From positions 10,003,403-10,067,402 of the forward strand of contig NC_031768.1 in the NCBI RefSeq assembly GCF_001522545.3: a stretch of DNA of 64,000 nt. The letters run 5' to 3'. Below, piece by piece: positions 23,708 to 35,110 of the stretch. Both the position numbers and the translations under genes were made by a program. Under the pieces are notes generated by a model that made no database searches, was not told the DNA's origin, and saw only the letters and a list, made by a program, of their open reading frames with translations. The stretch comes from Parus major (Eukaryota; Chordata; Aves; Passeriformes; Paridae). Each line of letters opens with the position of its first letter. Positions within the stretch are counted from its first letter, which is position 1.

Positions 23708-23818
23708 AAAATACAATCTGAATTAACAAGCCACGAGATTAGTTTGGAAGAAATGAAGAAACGAAATCGGGGTAAAGATGCTGCCAAAAGGGTGCTTTCC
23801 CAAATTGATGTGGCACAG
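23708..23818 (+). CDS. DMD: Dystrophin exon 31 (R10, helix B)
   Basis: Encodes 37 residues equivalent to about human 1412-1448, the shortest exon here (111 bases, equal to human). KIQSELTSHEISLEEMKK and RVLSQIDVAQ are diagnostic. The acceptor is TTTCCAACAG and the donor GTAGGC. The upstream 250 bases include a CR1 fragment, so the intronic context that defines this exon was partly rebuilt by a transposon. Confidence 0.97.
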
Positions 23819-24265
23819 GTAGGCAAATTTTATTGCCACCATTTTTCCTTCACTCATTTAAATGAGTAGTATGAGTGGTACTATTACTCTGTCATGGAGT
23901 GTTATTGAGTTATCTCTTCTGCTTTAGCCAGAAAATCAGGGTGGATAAAGAATACCATCCATATCTTTTTCCTGCTCATGTTTTCATTCCAGCCTTCTTG
24001 ATCACTGGCAGCAGTTCTAAGGTGTGCAGGACTGATGTAACCAACTGGTAGGGACTCTGTATAATAGTGGGTGCATTGAATGTGCTGAAGTTTCAAGAGA
24101 TAGAACTACAGTGGGTCTTTTTTGATGTAAGTTTTGAGGTATTGGAAAATATTTACTGTCAAATATAGGTTAAAATATTTGGAAGTCTTTAGTAGAACTG
24201 CATTTGAAATACAAATTATGCTGAGCTGTGCAATTCAGACATCAGTTTGAAATATTAGATAATGC

Positions 24266-24297
24266 ATTAATTCATCTAGCTTAACAGATGAATTAAT
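24266..24297. repeat. Perfect 12-base inverted repeat, 8-base loop
   Basis: ATTAATTCATCT (24266-24277), loop AGCTTAAC, then AGATGAATTAAT (24286-24297). All 12 pairs match. It is AT-rich and followed by more TTAAT words. No flanking target duplication was identified, so it is not assigned to a MITE. Confidence 0.85.
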
Positions 24298-24370
24298 TAA
24301 TGATTAATGAAGAGGGACCTTCTTGAAAATGAGGAAGACTGAATAAACAACAGAGAAAAGCTATTTTGCT

Positions 24371-24440
24371 GGTTTGGTTTTTTTTTTGTTGTTGTTGTTG
24401 TTCTGTTGTTTGGTGGTTGGTTTTTTTGTTTGTATTTTTT
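24371..24440. repeat. (GTT)n / T-G rich tract
   Basis: A T run followed by five GTT units (24388-24402) and further T/G sequence to about 24440. Simple low-complexity DNA. Confidence 0.75.
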
Positions 24441-27400
24441 GGTAGGTGGCAAAAAAAATAATAATTTATTAGAAAGACAAATAATTTAATTATTGCCTTT
24501 TTTGATTCATCCCTCTCAGGTATTTCTAGGCACCTCAGTTTGGGTTTTAATTCTTATTATGGGCATCATTAATTGCTTTTTAGCAGTTAATTAATTTGAT
24601 ATTAACAAATTTACTTTTTTTACTGTTTCTTCTTTTATACAGGACTAGATTTCTTTGTTGAGAATATTTATGTTTCCTCATTTTTCTGCCTTTCTTCATA
24701 CTAACTCACCTCTGATGGTCTCCATGGCAGCTGTGAAGTTTCCCATATTTCATCAGTGAAATGCAGGCATCAGATGGTTGTGTAAATAAGTGTTTATGAA
24801 TTTAACAACATGCAAGGGAGCACAACCCTTTCTGTGTGCCTTTTTTATAAATCCACCTCTGAGCAGACATTTTTCTCTTTGTAAGGTTTCTCTAGTTGAT
24901 GATGTGCACCAGTTTGAGTTTTGAAAAATGGATGGAGGTCATCTTGAGACACTGCTTTGTTGACATTAGATAAAAGATAAACAAAAAAGTAGTAATTTAC
25001 ATGCATAATGTAAACATCAACTACCAAACCAGGTAGAAGCTGAGCCCTTTGTTACACATATTTATGACTAAATTTGATTTTAGGCCACTGAACTGTCATG
25101 AATTCCTTTCCATCGTTGTGTCACCTTGAGTGGTAAAACACATTTCATGAGATCAGTCTTCACTTACTTTTTGATGAAGCTCATTCTCACTTATATATAA
25201 ATTATTTCCTCTTTTATTTTTGGACTAAGTAATATTTCTAATATGACATATTTGTTCTGTTATTAGTTCTAGTTCCTGGGCAGAAAGTCAAAAACTATAC
25301 AAATGAATAAATGCATTGAGATTGCGAAACAACTGTTAACTGTGGCCAAATTTATCCTGCCTTTTTGGATTATTGTAGGCTGAGACCTAAATTCTGATTT
25401 TTAAATTTAAGGGGAAATGTATGATTAACAAGATAAAATTCTATGTCTGCCATTGTGATATAATACCTAGTTACTCCTAACAGTCTGAGAATTGTTATAT
25501 GAATGTAAAATCCTTTCTAAAGAATGGTTATTTTTCAAAGTTCAGTACTGAATGCTTTTCTGGTCAACTTTTTTGAATACATTCTCTATTGTCTCTTTTC
25601 TAGACTGAATAATATCTAAAGCATACTGAGACTTTTAGATAAACAGCTTTCATTTTGCTGTCATTCTTTATAAATTTTCTATTTTAAAAATAACTTTTTG
25701 AAAGAAGGTGATCAAAAATGAACACATTCAGGTACAAAATGGCTTCCTACAATGACTTTTATACTTTGACAGGTACCTCATTTTTGTTTTCTTCATGTTC
25801 CAAATTGCTCCAAATACCCACTTTGCTTGTTTTGCTGCTTTTAAGCACTGAGATGATATTATTTTAAAACTGTTGGAGATGTAAGCATATAATAGAGCTG
25901 TTATTGTTATCTGGGAGAACCTGAGTGAGACTGCTAAAATAATTCAGATCCCACTGCTATGTCAAGCTTAGTGTTTCTCTTCATTGCTTAGTTTTTGGGT
26001 GAATTAAAAATAATTTGCCTTTTTTTCCCCCTACAGATCCTCATTACTTTTTAATCCTTCAGCAACTCTTTGCGGATGGTTTTAATTCTCTCTGCTATTA
26101 ATACTGTCATTCTCTCACTTTCTAAATATCTTTTAATGTGTTGACCAACACAAATGGTAACTGATAGAGATGTGGCAGTGGAAGATTCCCACAGGATTTG
26201 AGCTTGATCAAATTGAAGTGTCAGAGAACGAAAAACTAATTCCAAACAAATTTAGTGCATGCAAGCAGTGAAGACAAATAAGACCTCCTATTCCTACCCT
26301 TGTTTCCTACTTTTATTTAATTGTCCACTTATTTATTGTCAGAAATACTTCATTTCTTATCTCATTGGATGTCAATTTCATAAAAAAATATTTAATGAGG
26401 AAAGTTATTGAAAGGAGCTGCTGGATATTTGCATACTTTTCTGTGGTACCCCAGGTTGTCTGCTGCTCATGATTCCTGCCTCCTTTTCAGAAATCTGATA
26501 GATGTAGGAAGGGTTTTTGCCCATGCCTATTTATAGACCAATTCTATGCTTTATTACAGTTTTTCCTCAAATCTTTATGGCACAGACCACATTGTAGTGT
26601 AATAAAATGTCTAAGATTTGAAGAAAAAAAAAACAGAAGTCTGTTTGCAGAGGCTGAGTTCCTATTTAATTACTTAGCTATTTCTTAGTGACATTTATTC
26701 TTTCTTTTTGTTCCCCAGAGAGTTGAAAATAATACTTTGCTCTGTACTTCTATTGAGAAATTAGTTCTTTTTCAAGCATATAATTAAAATTCCTTTTCTT
26801 TATTTTTAATTATTTCCCCTCCCCCTGAGGTGTGGATCATGTGAGCAAGCAGTCTAATTAATGCACAAATATAGAAAATTCTGAAAATGGTAAAATTAGA
26901 AGCCAAGCTTGTTATAGATTTTTTTTTCTGCCTTCAAATTGCTTTCTTTTTACTTTAGCTTATACTTTTTGTAAATTTAAATATAAATCAATTTTACAGT
27001 CTAAATCTTGGGGTTTGTGCTAGACCTGCTTACTGCCATCTAAGTTTCTTTGAAGGACTAAAAGATTCGTTCCTCGTACCAAGAAGCAGCAACTGAGTTG
27101 AGGAGCATTCACTCTACAATGTGGACGGCTTATCCTCAAGCCATTAAATCTGTCTTTCCCCATACCCACAAGCATTTTGCATATCTAAAAATACAAAATA
27201 TCTCCCTTTCTTTATGTGTGTATCCAGGCTCTTTTGCCACAGGCTCTGCTGCATCCAGTGCCCTGGATGATGGAAGAATTTTTATCCTCCAGCGCAGACC
27301 CAAGATTCTCTGCCACTGGCATTTTCCCCAAAATTTTTATATTCTTTTAATGAGAAATTGCTGATTGACAATGTAATCTAAGTATTCTGTAAGGACTAAG

Positions 27401-27459
27401 ACGTGTCTTCAGCATTGATTTGATTTCACACTTTGTACTCACCCATGATTACTTTTCAG

Positions 27460-27633
27460 AAAAAGCTGCAGGATGTGTCGATGAAGTTTCGCTTGTTTCA
27501 GAAGCCAGCCAACTTTGAACAGCGCCTCCAAGAATGTAAAAGAATTCTAGATGAAGTGAAATTGCAGGTGCCCAAGCTGGAGATGAAGAGTGTTGAGCAG
27601 GAAGTAGTACAATCACAGCTGGATCATTGCATG
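27460..27633 (+). CDS. DMD: Dystrophin exon 32 (end of R10, start of R11)
   Basis: Encodes 58 residues equivalent to about human 1449-1506. VSMKFRLFQKPANFEQRLQE and KSVEQEVVQSQLDHCM match dystrophin. It spans the R10/R11 junction and enters the basic repeats that form the second actin-binding region of the rod. The start is AAAAAGCTG after ACTTTTCAG and the donor is GTGAAT. Length 174 equals human. Confidence 0.97.
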
Positions 27634-29266
27634 GTGAATATTTAAGATGCTGTCTTTCTATCAGCTTTATGCAGAGAAAGAGAAAAGTTAGAGATTATTG
27701 TCCTTAATTCAGATGAGAAACAAAATATCAGTTACACAAAAAAATCCAAAACCCAAACCAACAAAAAACCACAGAAAAACAACAAAACCCCCTTCAAAAC
27801 TCTAGATATGCACTTTCACTGTGTGAGAATACCAGCTAGGATCCCTTTTTAATTCCCAGTTCCTGTCCTGCAGTTGAATTTACCTCCCCATATTGGCTGT
27901 ATTTTCTGGAATATTCTACATGTTCAGTGTAGTGTCATGTACAGTCATGGAACTCTTATGACATAACCAAAAGAGGTGTTACAGAACACAAGTCTCTTCT
28001 AGCCAGGAAACACAAAGCATAATGGAAAAGCATTTATTAAAACTTCCATGAGATGGCATGCTATGGCTTTCTTTCAGTTCAAGAGCAAAAGATGACCTGA
28101 ATAGACCCTAAAGAGTATGAGGAAAATCTGTACATTTCTCTTTAATATCACTATAATCCTACTCCCCTTTACACTTGAAGGGAAATAAAGCTAAACACTG
28201 TGTTCTTGATGATCATAAAAAGATTGTAACAGCAAAACTAGATGGATTATCGTTTTGGTTGTTGTTAGATTGATTTTGTTTGTTGGAGTTTTTTTGGTTT
28301 TTTGATGTTTTTTGGCATGCCTGAAGATTTTCCCCTCCCAACCCTTTTCAGCATTAAATGCAGAAAGAATTTAAATTAAAATGAAAAACATGGGGCAAGT
28401 CAGTGTTGTTGCTTTACATCTTTTGTTTTTCTTAAACAAAATTGCTCTTAAATTCATATTCTTGTGAGAATGACATTCTTATTAGAATGATGTGGTCATT
28501 AGAAGCTCTGTACTGAATTAAAGTGTCTTCACTCAGCAGCCAGCTTATGCAGTGCTGATGTATTTTGTGGAAGACTTAGAGTGATTTTAGAGTGTCTTTA
28601 ACTGGAAGGATTCTCATAATGTTCCTGTTTTTCAGAATCTAGTTTTAATATATCATCAGAATTTAGACAGTGTGCATCATACAACAGCTTCCTAATTTGT
28701 TGACAGGTTTTAAGGAATGAAGAATTTGTCATCATTATTAAGCACCTAGAAAGGACTTGGACTATATACATAGTGCTTTAAGTAAACACAGTAGTAATAA
28801 TTTAAGTAAATACAGTAGGTCCACCTCATTTTTTTACTTTTTTATGTAGGTTTTTTAATTAAGTCAATTCTTCAGTGTATGGCACTTATTAAATATAGGG
28901 GTAATCCTCTGTCCTTCCATTCTCTAGATTTAGCAGTATGAAAAAATGACAGATTTTAAAAACTAGTGGCTATCTGTAGTTCAAATCCATCCAACATTCT
29001 GTATGAGTTGACAGAAGACATCTGTTGTTTTAAATACTACATTATCCAAGTTTGAAAACAACCTCAATGACAGCCTAAAACAATTAATAGTGATGTGTAC
29101 TTTCTAATGTATAACATTTCTAACATTGGTTTTAATGACATAGCTTTGAGGTCACTGTGAAGATGGGCTGTTCTGAATTTGTTTGGATTCTTAATGCTTC
29201 CAGTGTTTTTTCCTAGTTTTCATGTTTTAATGGTGGTGTTTAGCTTTTATATTTCTGTTTTATTAG
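27634..29266 (+). other. DMD: Intron 32
   Basis: 1633 bases. An A/C-rich low-complexity stretch lies at 27737-27790 and its T/G-rich counterpart at about 28257-28316. No gene or recognised transposon. Ends ATTTCTGTTTTATTAG. Confidence 0.88.
27737..27790. repeat. A/C-rich low-complexity tract
   Basis: Runs of A broken by CC and CAACA words. The T/G-rich block about 500 bases away (28257-28316) has the complementary composition, so the two could pair loosely in the transcript. Confidence 0.6.
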
Positions 29267-29422
29267 AAATTATATAAAAACCTGAGTGAGGTGAAGTCTG
29301 AAGTGGAAACAGTGATAAAAACTGGGAGGCAGATTGTTCAGAAGCAGCAGACAGAGAACCCAAAGGAACTGGATGAAAGGCTTACAGCTTTGAAGCTGCA
29401 ATATAATGAATTGGGTGCAAAG
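29267..29422 (+). CDS. DMD: Dystrophin exon 33 (R11, helices B and C)
   Basis: Encodes 52 residues equivalent to about human 1507-1558. [20 protein letters not shown] and [20 protein letters not shown] are near-identical to mammalian dystrophin. Lysine and arginine are frequent, consistent with charge-based F-actin binding by R11 onward. The acceptor is TTTTATTAG and the donor a consensus GTAAGT. Length 156 equals human. Confidence 0.97.
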
Positions 29423-32400
29423 GTAAGTTCTGTGTTTTTAATATAAAACCATGTACTGGCAAGATGAAAACTAACCTCAGTGTGGTAAGTAAATGGGGGT
29501 TTTTACTGGTTCCTTTTAAGGTTCTTCCAGTGGGACTGAAGGAATGGAGGCAAAGGCAATCACCAGCATGGTTATTCAGTTTCTCTGAAGAGTAAAAGTA
29601 ACCACCTAGGAAAATAAAAAAATCTTTTATGTCAATTCAAAATTTTACTTTCTTAATATATTTTTTTTTTCTGCTGGTTCCTTGTGAGTTCCTTTAGAGT
29701 TCAGATGGGGGACTTTTTTATTCTGATGCCTCAGTGTCACTTCAGATTAGGAAATTACTTAGATCAACTTTTACTTATATACTTACGCTTCATAAAAGAG
29801 ATAATTCTACCTTTTAAATTACTTCTACCTCTGACTGTACAGATCTTAAAGTATATAATGTCCATTTCTTGCTGTTCAAAAATCTGTTGAACAAAAAGCT
29901 CTTGCCATTGAAGCTTTCCTCAAGAGGAAAGTGTACCACAGTGTACCACTGTGCTTTGTGGCTTCTGCACTTGCATGTGGTCAGTCTTTGTCATAACCAT
30001 TCCCTGATTTAAATTTTAAGAACCCTGACTTGCATTTTCATTGTGTCTTCATATGTAACCCACTTCCTAACAGGACACTGTTTTGTTTACTCAATTTTCC
30101 CCAAAAGTCAACTAGGAAGAGTAGGATGGACAGGCTCCTAACCAACATTAACATGACTGAGAAGAGGCATTGTGGCACTGTCCTAAGGAAGACTTCATTT
30201 AAATAATTCAGTTAACACATATCCTTCATTACTCTGTTTTTTTACCTCTTGCCCTAATTAGAACTATTCAAAGAACTTCTGAAAACTGTAGGATTAGAGT
30301 GAATTTGGTGCTGTGACTGGATGACTGAAAATTGTCAATGACAGATAATACCTGTCTGTTTATTTCTAAAATTTATACACTTGGAAAACACAAAACATGA
30401 CAGAAAGAGAATTCTAGATTATAAGTTATTCAAATCATAAATTATTAATAGCTAGGAAAATGAGCCCATGGTAATACTGAGTGCCTGTATGTGGTTTTAA
30501 GCAGATAATGAGAATCAAGCCCTGCTAACTACGGTATGATAAAACAGTAAGAGTTATGTTACTTTTGACAGAGATAATACTAATTAGGAATCTTAATTAA
30601 AACAGTTCTCTCTTGCTAGAAAGTAAGGGCGTTAAGAGACATCAATCTTTTGAGTGTCAGGAAAACGAGTTTGCTTCAGTAGGTGTGGATAGCTGCCATC
30701 TGGGATTGAATAATACATTTGACCTCTCCATTATTTTAGAAAGAACTGTGGCATTTATTCCTGCATTATGTTTAACTTAACAGCAAACAGGTGCCATTAT
30801 TGTAGGAAACCTCTCTTATCTAATGAAGGGATAAAAGTGTGCCATTAGGGAGCCATTAGTGAGTTGAAGTGAGCACTATTGCAAATTGATGTGTCTCAAA
30901 AATTTGCAATGCTTGTCTTAGCTCTTCTGCCCTAGATGGAATTTCTCAAGTTTACTTTTACACAGTATGGTAATTAACAGTTTAAGAGAAAGTCACAGAA
31001 GCCCAGATATATAGAAATAAAAGAATTGAATAGCCATTATCAGCACTAATTGATTGCATTGAGAAGAAGACTTATTAAGAGAAAACTATCCATAGTTATA
31101 ACTAATAGTGAGTCTCAGGACTGACATGTATGGTCTGACGGAAAAATACATATTCAAGCATAGATTCACTTGTGTGATTTTGTAGGTGCTGTTTTAAGAG
31201 GTGCCCTCATATATAAAGTAATTCACAATCATATTTTCTGACCTAAAAGGCCTTTAGAGGGCACTGTTTCCTATTTTTCTGTTGAAAATGCATCTTTACA
31301 TTTGAAGTACTAACAAACTGATTAATCAGTAACCTCTGGATATATGCAATGTATTTGGAGATATTGTTGTATTATTTATATAACACATGTTAGAGATGTA
31401 TATAGGAACACAAATATTTTCTCTCTGTTTTGACAAGTATCAGTAACTTCATGTTATAATATACCAGGTATTTAAAATTCTTAAACAGGCAATCAAGCTC
31501 AGGGTAGTGCACTTTGCATTGTATTGCTGCTAAGTAATGTTATTTACAATTGCTATTACACTCTTCAGAAGAAGAGGTGGAAAACCTGGCTCCACATGTG
31601 AATGGAGCTCTAAAAAGCTGAGTTTTATGATCCTTCCCAGGGATTTACCTCTTGGCCTGACTGTAAGTTCTGTGGTCTCATTTAATAAATTTGGCATGCA
31701 AGAAAGAACATAAAGCACACTCAGTGAAAAATGTTATGAGATTTCAGTAGTAAGCCTCTACAGAGTGATAATAAATTATGAGGAACGCTTTATAGCTTAT
31801 TCCCTAGGCAAATCTCATCTCCTTACTCAGGGATAGCAAAAGCCATGTACCTAACCTTGTAACATCCTATTACATTTTAAAACCTCGAATTCTCCTTGGC
31901 AGTTGATCTACGAATCAATATGATCATTTTGCCACTACTTGTTCTTAGTGGCAAAGTAAAAAATAGTTTTAGTAGATGCTGATACCAGTTTGCTGCTGCT
32001 GCTGTAGAAAGGTTTTTTCTATTTAAAAATACTTAAATACAAATCAGAGGCTACAGTCTTAATGTGATTACTATTTGACATTTAAGCTAATTAGGAATTT
32101 CTTTTAAATATTAGTGATCTCTGGGACACTTCTACTCCTCCGTCTCCCATTGGGTTTTTTAAACTTCATCACAGCATGTATTAATAACACATATAATATA
32201 CTTTATTATTTTATATTTTGTGCTACTAGTTGCCTAATGTCTATTGTAGTGTAGTCTCCCATCTAAGATTTCTTAATTTACTTTTCTGCTTTCTCTGCTA
32301 ATTATATAAAACCTTTTCTTCCTCTCCCTGAAGAGTCTCAGGGGCTTGCAAGAAAGGTTGTGTTTGCTCTGTTCTTTCAAAATGCAATGTGACAGTCAAG

Positions 32401-33045
32401 GCAACAGAAATACTCAGCCTTCCTTCCAGGTGCCATATACCAAGCTTCAAAGAACTTTACAACTAAAGCAGAGGTCATCCCTGGTACTTCACATCCAAAC
32501 CATTCAGAAAATTAAAAACTCGAAGTTAAATGTGCTGCTTTAGTTTGACATTATTCAGTGACCTTTGTTTTCAAGATTTGAGGCTTTCTTTGACTGGTAT
32601 TTTTTTTTCTTCCATGTAACTTAGCTACATATTAAAAAACCTTGCAGAATCCCAGTTCCTATATTACCTCCTTTATTAAAATATGTCCTGTGAAGGGTTT
32701 TGACATCTATTTTGTTTCTCTAGGAAAGCCTGTTAGTTCAGTTGTTCCAAATTAATTTGGTGTGCATGACTTCAAAACAGAGAAGGAGGTTTTTGGAGCT
32801 CTAGTTGCTAGTTCAAACTCAATGCATCTTTATGCACATAATTTTCTTGTAAGTGTTAGCATTCCAGCAGCAAAATTCCTGATACTGAGAGAACAAATCA
32901 AGACACACCTGTTCTAAAAGTGCAGCTTCACCTGTGGAATCCCAAGTCTAGTTTTTATAGAAAAGTGGCCTACAGAGAATGTGATATAAAAACCATCAGA
33001 ACTGTTTCAGTTAAGGGCTAATAACCACAAGTTTTCTTTCTGCAG
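29423..33045 (+). other. DMD: Intron 33
   Basis: 3623 bases of single-copy AT-rich sequence. A 10-base tandem duplication GTGTACCAC(A/T) lies at 29931-29950. The middle (about 30450-31150) is low in simple repeats and has many TAAT words, which makes it a candidate for conserved non-coding sequence, but nothing specific was identified. Ends TTTTCTTTCTGCAG. Confidence 0.85.
29931..29950. repeat. 10-base tandem duplication
   Basis: GTGTACCACA is followed directly by GTGTACCACT. A small local duplication in intron 33. Confidence 0.8.
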
Positions 33046-33216
33046 GTGACAGAAAAAAAGCAGGAGTTAGAGAAATGCTTGAAATTGTCCCGGAAACTAC
33101 GGAAAGAGATCAATGCTCTGACAGAGTGGCTGGCAGTGACAGACGCAGAACTGACAAAGAGATCGGCTGCGCAGGGGATGCCAAGCAATTTGGATGCTGA
33201 AATTGCCTGGGGCAAG
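33046..33216 (+). CDS. DMD: Dystrophin exon 34 (R12, helix A)
   Basis: Encodes 57 residues equivalent to about human 1559-1615. CLKLSRKLRKEINALTEWLA contains the helix-A tryptophan of R12, followed by GMPSNLDAEIAWGK. It has several CpG dinucleotides, unlike the flanking introns. The acceptor is CTTTCTGCAG and the donor GTAACA, without a +5 G. Length 171 equals human. Confidence 0.97.
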
Positions 33217-34625
33217 GTAACAATGTAACACACACATGTGAATATTACAGAAAGATGGATTTCTTTCACAAAAGAAAAAGTATTAACAATTCTGGCATTT
33301 TAGTTAGCGGTGCTCTGTGAATGTTTTGGCATTATCCCACCTTAGCATTAACACTCAGAAAAGTTTAAACTGTCTTGTCTCTGCAGAGATCAATGGCACA
33401 ATTCACCTTCACATTTCAATAAGCTTCACTGAGATGAACTTAAAGTTAGAATTTAATTTTTTAGAGTAATATAAATCAACCACCCAGTATCCATGTACAT
33501 AGAGATTTCTTAAACTGTTCTACTCATGGTTAGAACGGTATTAAATAGTAGATGAAAGATTAAAGGTGCCAGAACACTGTATATGCCACATGTTCAGAGA
33601 GCAGCCAGGATATTTGTTTTCTTACTCTGAGATTTGTAGCTCATTCCTTTGCATTCTGGGGGCTTCCTACTTCCATGGAACTTCACCTTGAACTCATCTT
33701 TCAGGTTAAAACTCAAAGCCTAAATCAAAACTTTCCTCAAAATCACAGTTTCGATAAACATCTTACAGAAACTGAAGAATGCAAGAGGTCTGTATAAAAC
33801 AGAGTATTTCTGTGTGATGTAAAATCTTGGCATGTTATCACTCAACACTAGCTAATCTATTTCATTTGCTGCACATGTAATAGAAGTTCAGTCTAGCTGA
33901 GGACATAAACCACATATCAAAATCTGCGTTTCAGAGCACACTGTGCTCATCATTATCCAAAATCTCAAAATTTCAAATAACTGTGTGCAGCCAGCAGCAT
34001 TTTAAACAAGTGTTTCTATAAAATTTCAAAATCAACAAAAATCCCCTTAAAGAGTATTGGAGGTCAAAAAATCCAGTTCTGTTTTGTTTAATGGGAGAAA
34101 TCATCTTAACATTTTACTAGTTTCACTATGCATTATAGAAATAGTCATGAATTATGCACAGGCAATATTTTAATGGCAGTGAAGATTCAAGGCACTTGAG
34201 TAAAATTTGTTTCATGGTTATTTTTGTTTGTTTGTTTTTAACTAATCCTTTCAAGTTTCTGGGACTGATAAAGTGTCTTTAGCCTTAGAACGCATTGGTG
34301 ATTTACAAACCAATAATAGTACTGGAATAACAATAACAACAATTAAGAAAAAAAGCAGTCTACACATCTTTTGTTAGGTTTGGAGTTCTTTCAGTCTCTA
34401 AGAATAACAGTATTTAAAAAGTGATATGCAGAATAGCAACTTTCTCCTTTATTAACTTACTGCTTTGACTATTAGAGTTTTCACTTTCAAATCAAATCCT
34501 AAATCCCTGCAACCCTCATGGTTCTCTCCTGTTGTTGCTGGATGTTTCCTCATTTTCACTTGCTGCTTTTCCTGCACTAAAATTTGTGCAATTCCTCTCA
34601 TTTCATTGGACTGATATTGTGATCT

Positions 34626-35110
34626 TAGAATCATAGAATCATGAAAGCTGGAAAGACCAAGATCCTGGAGTTCCGCTTTTGGCCGAACACCACCATGGCA
34701 GTAAACCACAGCACTGTGTGCCGTGTCCAGCTGTTTCTTCAACATTTCCAGGGATGGTGACTCCGACACTTCCCTGGACATCCCTTTCCAGTGTTGAAAT
34801 AGCCACCTTGAACACCCCCAGCTCCCTCAGCTGCTCCTCACCACCCCTGTGCTCCAGACCCTTCCCCAGCTCCGCTGCCCTTCTCTGGACTCGCTCCAGA
34901 CCCTCAGTGCCTTTCTTGTAGTGAGAGGCCCAAAACTGGACACAGCATTTGAGGTGTGGCCTCAGCAGTGCCGAGTCCAGGGGGACAATCCCTGCCCTGC
35001 TGCTGCTGCCACACCATTGCTGATCCAGCCCAGCTGCCTTTGGCCTTCCTGGCCCCTGGGCACACCTGGCTCATGTTCACACCTGTCACCCCCAGCTTCT
35101 TTTCTGCTGT
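34626..35110 (-). mobile_element. CR1 LINE, 5'-truncated with an internal deletion (antisense)
   Basis: The + strand starts with the tail words TAGAATCATAGAATCATGAA, then CCGAACACCACCATGGCAG, CATTTCCAGGGATGGTGACT, CTCTGGACTCGCTCCAGACC, AAAACTGGACACAGCATTTG and CTGGCTCATGTTCACACC. This order matches the antisense 3' end of passerine-type CR1. The part normally lying between the first third and the word AGCTGCTCCTCACC is missing, so an internal segment was lost near 34800. Several overlapping open frames of 72-109 codons at 34452-35174 are by-products. No reverse transcriptase remains. Confidence 0.92.

Larger units (their letters stand above)
23819..27459 (+). other. DMD: Intron 31
   Basis: 3641 bases. 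Holds a perfect 12-base inverted repeat at 24266-24297 and a T/G-rich tract at 24371-24440. The rest is AT-rich with no recognised gene or transposon. The 88-codon open frame at 27098-27364 does not resemble a known protein. Ends TGATTACTTTTCAG. Confidence 0.88.

Noticed and set aside
23387..23716. Four overlapping open frames of 63-88 codons
   Set aside because: Explained by the CR1 fragment and, at the right edge, by the start of exon 31.
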